64,000 bases of DNA, from contig JAIUJO010000087.1 of assembly GCA_023846275.1 (NCBI GenBank), positions 1,046,001-1,110,000 on the forward strand, given 5' to 3'. A program made the translations under genes and the position numbers. Under the pieces are notes generated by a model that was given only the letters and a program-made list of their open reading frames with translations, searched no databases and was not told where the DNA came from. Origin of the DNA: Vanilla planifolia (Eukaryota; Streptophyta; Magnoliopsida; Asparagales; Orchidaceae). Within the stretch, counting starts at the first letter, position 1. Each line of letters begins with the position of its first letter. This document shows, piece by piece, positions 50,135-61,701 of the stretch.

Positions 50135-53100
50135 GACAGCTTTGGGTGGCAAAAGGTGACCTAGCTCAAGCATCAAGCATCAAGCCAATTCAATATTGTT
50201 TTAGGTGAAGAAAAAAATAATGTTGCTGCTCTTTTGGATCAGGTACTTTTACTTTGTGAAGTTTGTACTTTGTTAAATGAGTCTTCTATATCAATGTAGA
50301 GCTTGTTACATGTATTGAGGGGAATGTTATAAAATTTAAGGGCAGCATATTGAGGGATTATAACTAGCTTGTGACCTTTTAATTAAGTGTTTTGGATAGA
50401 ATAATATTGTTTTTAAGTATTATCTTTAAGGTATGTACCTAATTACTAATTTTTATACTATTATTAGAATTAATTAAATTTGGGAAAAATGCTTGTAGGT
50501 TTTTGGTGTTTGGGGTTATTCTCAGCTAAAGTTTCCTGAGTTTTATAATTGGCTATTTAGGTCTTTTTAAGTATCCCATAGTAGGAAAGTAGGTTCATAC
50601 ACATCAACAATGTTAAAGAACAAAGTTAATATTAAAATCCTCTTCTTCTTTATATATTGGCAAAACCTCAAACCCTTTACAAATTTTGATGTTGTTGAAG
50701 TTCATGGAGGTGGAAAGAGAAACGATGATGATGTATTATGGAAAGGGGTGGCAAGGATAAAGGGGACTAGTATAGAGATGTTGTCACTTCTTCTTGCACC
50801 TATAATTTGCATATATTAATAGTCTATTATAGAAGCACTATTGAAGATACTAATGTCAAAATAGATGGTGGTGATAAAAAATTGATTTGAAACTATAAAC
50901 ATGTATACCTATTCTAATTGAAAGGCAATGATACTATATCAGGTACAAAACTATAATATACATAATATCATATTCACAATCATCTTACATGTTTTTAGAA
51001 ATTATCTCTTTATGAATTTGTGATATCTCTTGTACTATAAATAGAAAAATATGTTATACAATGTTTAATAAGTAAATATTATGTGTAACAATTAACATAA
51101 TATGATATAATGATATAAATATGAGTATAAACATGACATCTCTATAATACTCAGAGAAGAAATGAGTCACCAATAGTAATAAATAATATGCTTAGTAATT
51201 TATGGGTCCACATTTTTATATTATATATTTTCATATACATATTGTATATCATTTTTTATTAATTTCTCTTTTTATCTTTGGTTTTCTTTTTTATTAATTT
51301 ATTATAATTGAACTCATATTTCTTATATTACTATTATCACATATTTCTATCATATGTTATCTCATATCTGTATGGCATCTAATCACATAATCTTTACACC
51401 CTTACTAATAAGCATGTCGTAACTAGTTAGTCTTATCAAAGACATCATATCATTATAGAACATCAACTTTGCGAAAGCTGCTAGTAGTAATAGGGAGATA
51501 TCTAATGCCATTTCATAAAATTAATGCTAATCATGTTTAGCATATCATGTGTTGAGCTCATCATATATAGTGGAATCATGAAATAAAATATAATTTTTTT
51601 TTTAATTTTTTCTTCTTTTTTTAATCAGGATATTGAACCCAGTCATACTTTACATCATATTATAAGATACTATTTCATTTATTTATCTTTTTACCTTCTA
51701 TTGTATTTCTATTATATTGTGTTTTAATTACTCAATATCATATAAGCATTGATGTATCAGAACATGAATGCAAACATGAGACTTGTATGTCATACTTGCA
51801 TTGTCAAATAATTATATCTACAATATTATCATCTATTTGAATTTACATGGATTTCAAAATTCTATCTTTTTCGGTCCTTTCTTTTTTTTTCATTTCTTAC
51901 AAGGAAATTCATTCATAACTCATAAGGATCTTTGGTTTTAATATCCCAAACCATTTCATTTCAATTTCCTGAATTTCTTAAGGATGTATGTATCAATAAT
52001 AAAGGAATTGCATTTAGATATTGATCTTACTAATTCTTTTTTTGTGCTTGTAGCAATTGAAATCACCTCTAAGTTCTTTTATCATAGTTTCTCACAATAT
52101 TCTTGCAATTATTTTTTGGATTTAAGCTGCAACAACAATTTAGACAAGATATTCCTTAGTTGTGGCTTCTCTCACTTTCCGTAGTTTGTCTGAATTTCTA
52201 CGAACATTCTACAGAATTTTATATTTCACTTGACCTTTATCTTGAGTACTACTTTCTAGTTGATACTGTGCTTTTTTAATAGCTTTAACTCATTTTTCTA
52301 TGATTTTATAGTTTCTTCATAAAGCATGATCATATTATCAAAAGGAGGGATGATAGAACGAGGAATAAAACTAGATAATTTTCATGAAAAAAATGATGCA
52401 TAGAAAGAAGGAAGATTCAATGTTGGAAATCTCTCTTGCATAATAGATAAAAATGCGTGGACTTAAACCTTTATGGCTTTGTTTAACTTTTAGATTGTTT
52501 ATATCAATTACATAAAATCATTATTTTCAAAAATTGAATTTTGTTATTGCCACCTTGATTGGAAGTTCTTTATTGTAGGCTTTTGTTAAGTTTGATGCTG
52601 GCGAGAATGAAGATCAGTATTAGAAAGTAGTAGAGTCATAAAAGGGATCTTTAGACTATTATAAGGTTTGTTTAAGCACTTCTTATGCTCAAACATATGA
52701 TAAAAATATTTTTGTGCATTGAGTTTTTTTTCTTGAAGATTCCAAATTCAATATTATATAGCAAAAATTAAACACTGCTTAGGGTAGACTTTACTCATTG
52801 TTCAGGTTAAGCTTTTTTCTGACTTTGAAGTTGAGTTCAATTCATGAAAACCCTATGTTATGTAGGGTAATGCATGCCTAAAACAGCTGCTTCATATATT
52901 CAATTTTTTGGGAGCCTATATCCCTTCTTTTTTTTTTTCTGTTGAAATGTAGCAAGATGATTCATCCTATGTTCTCTTGAGCATATATTTGGTTTGTTGC
53001 ATTGTGGCATTTCAAGCATTTAATCACTAATGTGGTGTTAGTTTCAATGAAACTTAAAAGTGCCAATTTATGTTTGTAATTGGCATATAGTGGCAGGCAT

Positions 53101-54046
53101 TTGGTGCCTTAATGTATTTGTATTAGTACTTCCCTGTTTATTTTGATATGCATTACCATGATCTGAATTTTTTTAGTCAGGCAACTCTTTTAATGAACTG
53201 ATTATGACATTAACCAGAAAGGGCTAAGAGCTTGTCCTAGTTGTCCTGGAGCTACAAGGCTTGGTATAGGTTACTATAGATACAAACTTGGTCAATTCGT
53301 CAAGGCTTGACAACCTTTCATTGAGTGCTTGATGTAAGTTAGTTTTAATTTATAGTACAAATTTTATGACATGCCCTATATTTTCTTATATTCCCGTTTT
53401 ATTTGATTCCATTGTGTATTTAGATCTAGAAAAATATTGATGCTCTTCTGGCTCTTGGAATTATGGAATTGCAAAGAAATGAAGGTGAGATTGTACCTGT
53501 CAATCTAGAAGGTAGCATAAGTAGTTCATTTTTTTTGTTTGTTCATAATGGGGTGGGTTTGGTTCACTGAATTTTTTTTAATGATGGTTAATTCATCTCA
53601 GTGTTATTTTTTTGCAGTTTATGGTATTCAAAAAGGAATGCTAAAGATGCAAAGAGCTTTCGAAATATATCCATATTGTTCAATGGCATTAAATCATTTC
53701 TTCATTACTAGTCAACATTTTCTTGTTTAACAATTAATTGAGACAACACTGTCTCTAATTAATCATGGGTTTGTGAGAGCTCATTCCTACTACAATTTGG
53801 CAAGATCATGGCACGACAAGGTATGAGCAGTCCCTTTTCCGTGATGTTTATATTATCAACAATTCTTGTTTATATTCTTGACACGATGCTTGATCATTGG
53901 TCCCAATGATTGAGTCTTTCTGTACTCTAGTATACAATATGATCTGTTTCTTTTATTTGTCTTGAATCTTGTTGTATTTGATTGCTTATTAGGATAATTT
54001 TGAGAAGTTTGGGTGGTATGACATGGCCTCTATCAAAGAAATTAAC
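50135..54046 (+). pseudogene. CTR9 (PAF1 complex, TPR protein) homologue, internal exons, pseudogene
   Basis: CTR9 is a nuclear tetratricopeptide-repeat scaffold of the PAF1 transcription-elongation complex. Six exons from its N-terminal third are visible. 50135-50242: QLWVAKGDLAQAS, shift, FNIVLGEEKNNVAALLDQ. 52579-52665: AFVKFDAGENEDQY, stops, SLDYYK. 53218-53333: ACPSCPGATRLGIGYYRYKL, then TGA at 53308-53310 for a family Arg. 53424-53484: IDALLALGIMELQRNEG. 53618-53820: GIQKGMLKMQRAFEIYPYCS, FITSQHFLV, stop, QLIETTL, SYYNLARSWHDK. 53993-54046: FEKFGWYDMASIKEIN. Most junctions keep AG/GT splice bases and exon phases match the protein, so this is a decayed genomic copy. Introns run from about 90 to 2,340 bases. 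Earlier and later exons are absent, and the last exon runs directly into the duplicated SDA1 terminal exon. Confidence 0.85.
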
Positions 54047-55215
54047 CAGACTAGTGGGCTAAGCAACAAGTAGAAGCAGCACTTGAAGGCGATGCCATTG
54101 GCTACCAAAAGAGCAAGAGCCACTTGTTCATTCAAGAGAAAAAAAGTGGCAAAGGCAAGGTGGTAAGTAGTTTAGGGGAAGGAAAGCATGAAAGTGGAGT
54201 TCGAGAACTCCAATCGATTTCAACAATTTAGGATCACATTTTTTGGTAGGACCAATATCATTACTTAGCTTCCCTTTTATCATTCTGATTAGTTTCCAAA
54301 TCGTTAAAGATATATATGCGATGTATGAGGCCAATAATTATTGATTAAGATTTTGAGTTAATTAATCTTTTCCCTTTAAAGAGGTGTAATGGATGTGTAA
54401 ACCAAGGCTGCCTTGAAACAAAATTTTGAATTTCATTTAACTTTTATATTCAACTTCTAGTATTACAATGATGTGGACTTTTTTAAGTTTCAAAGTCTAG
54501 AAATTTTTATGTGAATATGGATAAAGACTTAAGTTAATAGAATAGATGTCAAGACACCTTTTTAAATCATAACGAAGGATAAATGATAGAAAAAAATTCG
54601 TTCATGATATTTGTTTAGTATTTGAATTTTTAGCTTGTGGTTCATTAAGTATTAGATAAGTAATATAATAACATTATTTTGTATATTTGAGGACGAATTG
54701 TGTCAATGAGGTGTTTTTAATAAAAAATTTTCATATTAAAAGTAAAGTATTTGTAGTAGAGGTTAAGAATAAATTTTAGTTGTGATATTATTAGAATGAT
54801 TATTTGTATTTTGTTTGATTTATGTTATAAAAAAAATATTGAATGATATTTTTTTTATTTTTAATGTTGATTATATTTGTGAAAGTTATATTTTTGATAA
54901 GCACCAATAATCATCATTCTTAAGTTTTAGAAAGTTATAAAGTCTCTTGTGTTAATTCATGTTGATATTTGTAATACATTAATATTTTGTTTCAAAATAA
55001 AAATAGATATTATTTATTATTTAGTTATGACCTTATTCATCTGAGTTTGATATCTTTTGTAGTTCATAAATTAAAGGTATTTTAAAAATATAAGGAATTT
55101 GAAGGTCTTATAAAAATAAAAATTGGTTTAATATAAAAATTATTTGAACTAATTGAGAAGAAAAATTTTTATCTAAAGAATTTGATTTTTTGCACAAAAA
55201 CATCAAATTCATAAC
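54042..55215 (+). repeat. segmental duplication copy 2, part 1 (SDA1 last exon and 3' flank)
   Basis: Direct match to 19262-20437. The left edge is the bases TTAACCAGACT shared by the CTR9 exon end and the SDA1 splice acceptor. The right edge at 55215 joins DUF4220 sequence, skipping 1.23 kb present in copy 1. Confidence 0.88.
54050..54198 (+). pseudogene. SDA1 last exon, duplicated copy, pseudogene
   Basis: It reads SGLSNK, stop, KQHLKAMPLATKRARA, then shifts frame before the Lys-rich end of the family. Parts are closer to the family pattern than copy 1 (AMPLATKRARA against TMPQATKKARA), while other sites are worse, including the first-copy final TGA, which is TGG here. So neither copy is simply derived from the other in its present state. 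No other SDA1 exon precedes it; CTR9 sequence does. Confidence 0.82.
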
Positions 55216-56396
55216 GAATGCAGGGACAACCAATACTAAGGCATCGATTTGTCAGAGTGCAGCCAGCCCTGCCTTACTGTTGAACTACCCCCATGACATT
55301 TGTAAGCGTTTCTGAGCATGTGTAGTGACGAGCTCTAGAAGAAGTTGATTTCCTTTGTTGTGAATATGAAGTTTAGGATGAAAATCCACTGGTCCAGCTC
55401 AGGAATAATACTGTTGCCTTCTGAAATGCACTAATGGGTCCTTTAAGCTTGGATTCTATTTTGCATGCCAATTTGTTTATCCTCCTGTTCTTCGAATTGT
55501 TTGGTGATTCATGTTCCTTTGGATGTACAACTGCATTCCTGAAATAGTTGGTGATCAAGTTGAGTTGCGGCATCTCTAAAGGCCTCGATTTTCTTTCACG
55601 TCACAATCTTCTCCTTATTTTGAGAATGAGTTGGACAAGAAGCAAACCCCACTTGTCCAGTTTCTTAAGTTCGAGAAGGAAGATCACCGGTCAGACGGAA
55701 AGCAAGAACATTAGAGAAGCCACGGTGTCAAGACATGTGGAGGCTCCAAGCGGGACATTCGTGATCATGACATCATTAGTGTCAATGCCATGCTTTGGGG
55801 AGGAAACAAACAACAAGGAAGCAAGAAAGATACCAGAGGAGTAGATCACCCTGAGGATGATGCCGACACGTGAGCAATTAATGACGCTCTTTGTGAACTA
55901 TCTCATCATAGGCATAGCTAAGTTCCATGCTTGTCAGGCCCAAAATATCCTTGATAGTCATCTCCTTCAACAAGTCTCCAATTTTCTTACATACGTCCAT
56001 AAGTGGAATAACGTCCACGAAGAAAGGCTTGCAAACCGAGTACATATCGAAAGCTCCTTTTAAAGCATTCAATTCGTCTTTTTCATTTTCATCCCACACA
56101 CGTGCTACCATTGTCCTACAATTGGAAGAAATCTGGTTTAATTGACTTTGCTTGCTTGAAATGACCACAGAGCTGTGGAAACTGTTAGTGCTAGCTCTAT
56201 AGAGCGAGTAAGACCGCTCTTCATACTGATAATGACAAAAAAGAATATTAACAAGGTGAGAGCGAGTAGGGGGTTTCTTGGAAGATATAGGAACAGAACA
56301 TAGACGACAATGATGAGCTCGTAGGTGAGGGCAAGATGGTGTCAAGCCCACAGATCATGCCCTCCATGGAATGGCGGTGATGGTGTCTGGGCCACC
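55216..56396 (+). repeat. segmental duplication copy 2, part 2 (DUF4220 region)
   Basis: Direct match to 21668-22862. The homology continues to the point where copy 1 is truncated at GGxDTITA of the DUF4220 protein. Confidence 0.85.
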
Positions 56397-56672
56397 AAGG
56401 TGCAATAGAAGGAAAGGCACCCAGAATGCGAGGATGGCGTTGTTGCTATGGTCGTCCATGCTGCTACTTAGCTCGCCAAGAACGAAGTCGACAACCCAGT
56501 TGGCCAAAAGATAGTTGCTCCAAACAGCCATTCTTATCCATGCTCTCGATGCTGAGGCGTTTCTCAAATGTCCAAGGAAGATGAGCACAATTTGTATTGC
56601 GAGGCTTACCATTATCAAAATACGTACATCCCACTTGCCCCGGAGTTTCTTATATTTTCCCAGAATATCCAT
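55217..56672 (-). pseudogene. DUF4220 protein, pseudogene copy 2 with intact first exon
   Basis: Reading leftward from ATG at 56672, MDILGKYKKLRGKWDVRILI is followed by hydrophobic segments (MVSLAIQIVLIFLG and WSNYLLANWVVDFVLGEL) and AFWVPFLLLHLGGPDTITA. This is the characteristic multi-spanning start of DUF4220 proteins. A frameshift or stop at about 56355 follows. The next block, 56250-55878, has EERSYSLYRASTNSFHSSVV, DVCKKIGDLLKEMTIKDILG and LTSMELSYAYDE. Then 55844-55548 in pieces carries the LL..LKKLDKW region, and 55573-55373 has LNLITNYFRNAVV. DUF594 is missing: homology ends at 55216 at the duplication breakpoint. The 5' flank to about 56900 is less AT-rich and may be the old promoter and leader. 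Function of the family is unknown. Confidence 0.85.
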
Positions 56673-58011
56673 TAATTTTGTGTCTTGTATGAGATCAACT
56701 GATTGCAGAAATTAAAAATAATTTCACTTTCTCCATTCATTTCGATCTCTCTGCTCCATTTTCTAGCAAGTGAGTGTGAATATATATTTGACAGGGACCC
56801 ACGCAAGTTTGGAGCAACGGCAAAAATATGATCAACTTTCTCGTGTCAAAATAGCACGAAATATATATTTGTTTTTGGGACACCTCCAATTTATAATTAA
56901 CACGCAAAGGTTAAATAAATTCCTTGCTTGTGCAGGAGACCGCTAGGTAGTTAACATCCTTTCCTTGACGCCTTTCAATCTTTCTTACAGTCATTCTAAA
57001 AAACTTACATCATCGATGACTGAAACCTTTGCAACTCTCCTCTATGACACAACTTTGCTTCTCAGTTTTCTTATATGAAAAAGCTCATTGGATTGGGCCT
57101 ACTAGACTTATTTCTAAGCCGAAAGAACAAGGCCGTGATGACCTAAACTCTTCAAAGCTCACTATTGAATTAAGCTTGGGAAGTGAGGGCAGTTAAAATC
57201 ATTTTTTATCCTACTCGTACAATGACTGTTGAGAATTTGAAAATCTTATTCCCCATGAGTTTTAACATGACATTTTTATAAAATACCTAAATATTCTATT
57301 ATTTAAAAATTTATCATTTTATTCAATATTCTTCAATAATGATATCTAGAAATTACATAACATATTGCCATTAAGGTTGTAGAGGCAAATTTATTCATTT
57401 GTATTAGAGTATAGTATATGCGATTTGTGAATGCCATACAAGATGCTCAACATATTGTATGTTAGGTTATAAAAGTCAAGGAATCAACAACAATAAAGGA
57501 TTTGTCGTAGAGTGGTTTTACATAAAAAATATAATGCCAAGAGTTTAATGTATGGTATGCTATTAAAAAATTTTACAAAATATATAATACATTAACATAA
57601 AATATGGCATGGTAATACTATAATAGGGAAAAATAAAGATGATAATTAGAGTGAAATAATCATAAGAAATATGGTGTGTGTGTGCGTGTGTGTTTGTGTG
57701 TATGTCTATATATATATTTAAAGAATTATTTGGCGATAAATATGCATGTTTATATTTGTAAAAAATAAAAAAAATAATTTGAAAAAGATGTTTTCATCCT
57801 AAATTCAATAAGAAAACTTGTAATTATGATATATGCACAATATTAAATTAATATATTAAAAGCTTCATAATTACGAAATTTTTGCATATTATTTATTATT
57901 TTTTTAACTCTTACATGGAATATGATTATTCTAAGAGGTTGATTCTTATTTTATTAGTATATCATTTTATATTTTAATAATATTTATATTTCATGATTTT
58001 TCTAAGAGGTT
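56673..58011. other. spacer with old DUF4220 5' flank
   Basis: The DUF4220 copy 2 upstream region lies at 56673-57000. Further right is AT-rich DNA with a TG-rich microsatellite at 57672-57717 and no gene. Confidence 0.4.
57672..57717. repeat. (TG)n/(TA)n compound microsatellite
   Basis: Imperfect TG repeats (ggtgtgtgtgtgcgtgtgtg and on) pass into TATATATATAT. Confidence 0.8.
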
Positions 58012-58863
58012 GGAAAAACCGTTTTAAAATTTTTATTCAATCTAACGATTTAGAATTATGGGAAGTTATGACTAAGCCTTGTAAACTTCCTAGAAATTAT
58101 TTTACTATTGAAGTTTAGCCCCTTAGTGAGCTTAATGTTGAGCATAAAACATTAGCTCAATTGAATGATAGGGCCTTAAACTATCTTCATTATGAAAATT
58201 CTCATAGTGAATTTACACAAATTATAAACTTGTATATGACATTTGAGGTGTGGAAAAACTCGAGTAACATTTGAGGGCACCTCACAAGTGAAAGAGACGA
58301 AGATCAACATCCTCACCCATGACTATGAGCTTTTTAGAATGAATCTTGCTGAAAGTCTTAAAGTATGTTTTTAGAATTAATGACGTAAAAAATGGCTTGA
58401 TAAATCTTCGAATGTCGAAGGGCATTCTCAAATTGTGAACTAGTAAGGAAAATTTTGAGAATCCTTCCAAAGAAATATGGTCCGCTTGCAACGGTTATTA
58501 AAGCAGCTAAAGATGTCAACAAACTTCCATTGGATGAACTCCTTGGGGAACTTCTCACTACAAAAATAGAGATGACTAGGAGACTTATGGAATAGGCTTC
58601 TACAAGGAAGTTAAACCATGAAAGGAAAAAGAAGAACCCATGGCCTTCAAAGCCACCAAATGTGATTTAGATTCCACTTCTACCTCTTCCATGGGTTTGG
58701 AGGATTAGGTAAGTTTTCATGTTAATGGTTTAGCAAAAAATTTGGCAAAAAGTTTTCGTAATAGGAAATGGAAGAAGATGAGCAACAAGGAAAGAAAGAG
58801 GTCGCCAAGTTGTTTTGAGTGTGGTCAAACTGGTCATATGAAACCAGAATGTCCAAAACTCTA
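58012..58863 (+). pseudogene. copia gag remnant, copy 2, with zinc knuckle
   Basis: From 58012 to 58750 it matches gag copy 1 (26507-27245), but with more frameshifts and stops: LWEVMTKPCK, SHYELFRMN-like and LPLDELLGELLT segments lie in different frames. It continues past the copy 1 breakpoint into RNRKWKKMSNKERKR and a knuckle CFECGQTGHMKPECP at about 58818-58862 with C-x2-C-x4-H-x4-C spacing, closed by TAG. The product would be the RNA-binding particle protein of the element. Confidence 0.85.
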
Positions 58864-58873
58864 GGGTAAGCAT

Positions 58874-59599
58874 ATGAAAGAGGAAAAGAAGAAGAAGAAG
58901 AAGAACTTGAAGAAAAAGAAAGCTTTCCAACCTACATGGAGTGTTTTCGAAGATTCAGATGTTTCAAGCTCAAGTAGAGGAGAAGAAGGGATAATTTATT
59001 TTATGGCAAATGAGGCATCTTCATTATCTTCAAGTGAAGAAGAAGAAGAAAATGAGATAAGCACTTGGACAAGAGATATTTTAGAAAGTAATTACATTGA
59101 AATTATGAATGCATTGACTTCTTTAATAAGTGCTTAAAAAAATTTGAAAAAGGCTTACAAAGAAAAAGTTGAATTACTTTATTTTATTAAAAAAACAGAT
59201 GAAAAGAAAAGAATAAAAAATCAACATATATGTGACAAAAAGGCTTCCCTTATCATCGAGAATACTTCTTTAAAGCCCGATATTTTACTTTTGAAAGAAA
59301 AAATACGACTTTTGGAGCATGCTAGAGAAAGAAAAACTTCACATACTTCTTATGCATCACATGCTTATTGTTCTTCACATGTCTTCAATTTTGAAAAACT
59401 TAAATACATAAGCATGCTTAAACCATCAAATATTGTTTGTTTTTATTGTTGTGAACCTAGACATACTTTGAAAGATTCTTTTTTAGAAGAAATATATATC
59501 TACAAAAAAAAATTTAGATGGATTGTTAAGAATGAGAATATGAAAGCTCCATTTATTGCTCAACCCAAGTTTTCTTGGGTTCCTAAGAGTAGAACTTAG
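58874..59599 (+). pseudogene. copia gag-pol linker with second, altered knuckle
   Basis: Two open frames, 58874-59137 and 59144-59599, are separated by a single TAA. The first has a Lys-run, then TWSVFEDSDVSSSS and an acidic Ser/Glu stretch (SSSEEEEENEISTW). The second is rich in charged residues with coiled-coil character (about 59150-59330) and has VCFYCCEPRHTLKDSF, a degenerate zinc knuckle with Cys, Cys and His but no final Cys, then PKFSWVPKSRT. This 'second knuckle then (W)VPK' arrangement is common in plant copia polyproteins just before the protease. Protease itself is not recognisable. Confidence 0.75.
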
Positions 59600-60006
59600 A
59601 AGACTAGAAGAAAATGTCTCCAAAATATTTGGAGACATTCTAGGATAGGGGTAGGACATTTATAAAACTTAAATTGATGATTTAATTTAGCGGTATGTTT
59701 CTAATTTAGATTTTACACCTTATACAGTGAAAACTAAGAAGAAAATAAAAATCCACATCTTGGGTATTCATCTATTAGAAAAAAATATAGAATCTTTAAT
59801 CTAGAATCCGATAAGGTAGGGGAAACAATATATGTTGTGTTTGATGAGTCTATCTAATAGCTAATGAGAAGTATTTAAAAGATGAAATAAAATTAGTAAA
59901 GAACTTAGATTTGAATAAGAATGAAGAAAAATTAGAAAATCTTGAAGTAGAAAAGGAAAAAAACAAGTTATCATAAAGGATGGAAATTTGCAACCACACA
60001 TCCGAA

Positions 60007-60453
60007 GGATTTGATCATTAGTAGATGATTTACTAATTGTTTAGATTTATATTGATGATATTATTTTTGGTAGTACAAAAAAAAAGAAATGTAAAGAATT
60101 TGGTGATCTTATGACTAAAGAATTTGAAATAAGCATGATGAGTGAGCTAAATTTATTTTTATTAAGATTTTAAATAAGATAACAACTTCAAGACTATGGT
60201 TTAGAAGTCACACATATACCTATTAGAATAAATAAAACTAGTACATTAGCATTAGCAAAGAATCAAGTTCATCGTTCTAGGACTAAGCACATAGATATCA
60301 GATATCACTTTATTAGACACCAAGTGGCCAAAAGATTAGTAGAATTTGAGTATGTTCCCATTAAGCTTGAATTCCTTGACATTTTAACCAAACCCTTATC
60401 ATCGAAGCAATTTCAAAAATTGAGGGAACAATTAGGAATTTTTGACATTGCTT
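60007..60453 (+). pseudogene. copia reverse transcriptase and RNase H remnants
   Basis: YIDDIIFGST at about 60052-60081 is the catalytic Y-x-D-D box of copia RT, followed by CKEFGDLMTKEFEISMMSEL. After a deletion of about 200 codons' worth of sequence, ALAKNQVHRSRTKHIDIRYH and FIRHQVAKRLVEFEYVPIKL with DILTKPL and FQKLREQLGIFDIA give the end of RNase H, ending in TAG. These pieces are almost in order, so the loss was internal. Confidence 0.85.
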
Positions 60454-60480
60454 AGGGTTCACTCCCTTTTGATGGTGTCA

Positions 60481-60530
60481 AAGGGGGAGAATAGTTAAGA
60501 GTTAGGGGGAGCATCAAGATAGGGGGAGCA
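60481..60530 (+). other. multiple G-rich purine tracts (Sirevirus signature)
   Basis: Three purine tracts, AAGGGGGAGA at 60481, AGGGGGAG at 60504 and AGGGGGAG at 60521, lie after the pol stop and about 100 bases before the 3' LTR. Repeated GGGGGAG tracts upstream of the true polypurine tract are a known conserved mark of Sirevirus copia elements. Confidence 0.65.
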
Positions 60531-60618
60531 TGTTAATTCTTAATTTCCTCCTCAAAAATTTATTTCTATTTTCTTTGCCACATTTTTATATTTAAAACAT
60601 TTATGTCTTACCATCATT

Positions 60619-60630
60619 AAAAGGAGGAGA
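60619..60630 (+). other. polypurine tract of long-LTR copia element
   Basis: AAAAGGAGGAGA ends two bases before the TG of the 3' LTR. Confidence 0.8.
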
Positions 60631-61433
60631 TTGTTACACCCTTGTGTTTGATGAGCCAAGCATAAATGTTTATATCTCATATGGGCTTACTTTAAGTGAA
60701 ATTATTAATGTTCAATTAAGTCATGCCATAAACTTTAATTTTCTAAATATTGGACTTCAAGACTCTTAGATAGATGACAAGCTTCAAGGAAATTGAAGGC
60801 ATGCACCAAAATCTTTATACTTGAATGTCTCTTTATTTTTCTTGAATTTGATATGTCTAAATTTGAGATGATGTGACACACTAGTAGTATTAATATTTGA
60901 AAAATTTTATAAGTTTAATAATTTTTTAATTTTCATTTTTGGGCCAAACATTATTGATGAAAAGTATAGACATCGGTATTTGATTTTTTAAAATTATTTA
61001 GGAATAATTTTTCATGAATTTATTTTCATAGTCATTTAGGAGACTTGTAATACTATCATAATATAAATTTTTTTTGGTATACTTATATTCAAAATTTTGG
61101 CACAAAACTTCCCACAAAACACTATAAAACCACTTTAGTCTTAGGAATTTTCATTGTAGTGTTGGGAGGGTAGACTAGACCTAACGGTTGGTCCGTCTAG
61201 GCATTAAGGATTTAAAAAGTAAAATGAAGTAAAAATTGTTTGATAGACCTGAAAGGGGCGAGCGAAGCCCAAAGGCTGCAGGAAGAGCTGCTGAATGAAA
61301 CAAGTGAGAAATCAGCCCACAGCTGCTGAACAGAACAAGTGTGAACTCAGCTCGTAGAGAAAACTGACCAGAACAAGTGCGAAATCATGCCAATGAGGAC
61401 CAAGTGATGAAATCTTGGTCGAGGAAGGAGGGA

Positions 61434-61701
61434 GCCAACCCCAAACGGCTTGAGAGACAAATGAATGGAAAGTATTATAGAGAGCAATGGCAAAGACGTT
61501 TGGACGATGTAGGACTAAATTTTAATTCGATTGCCAAAGAAGGCGGAAGGACAGAGGCGCGATCGATGCCAACCCCAAACGGCTCGAGAGACTAATGAAC
61601 CAAAAGTGTTGTAAAGAGCAATGGAAAAGACATTTGGGCGATGTGTGACTAAACTTCTATTTGATTGTTAAAGGAGGCAAAAGGGCAGGTGCGATGAGAT
61701 G
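61434..61701 (+). repeat. 134-bp tandem duplication inside the 3' LTR
   Basis: The phrase GCCAACCCCAAACGGCT starts at 61434 and again at 61568, and each copy continues through 'gagagac.aatgaa...' and 'gcaatgg.aa.agac.tttgg.cgatgt'. The 5' LTR has this segment once (from about 25200), so the duplication arose in this LTR after insertion. The two units have since diverged. Confidence 0.8.

Noticed and set aside
34140..54198. A working multi-gene system made of SDA1, CTR9 and DUF4220
   Set aside because: Each gene is partial and carries several stops or frameshifts; their proximity is explained better by duplication and rearrangement.
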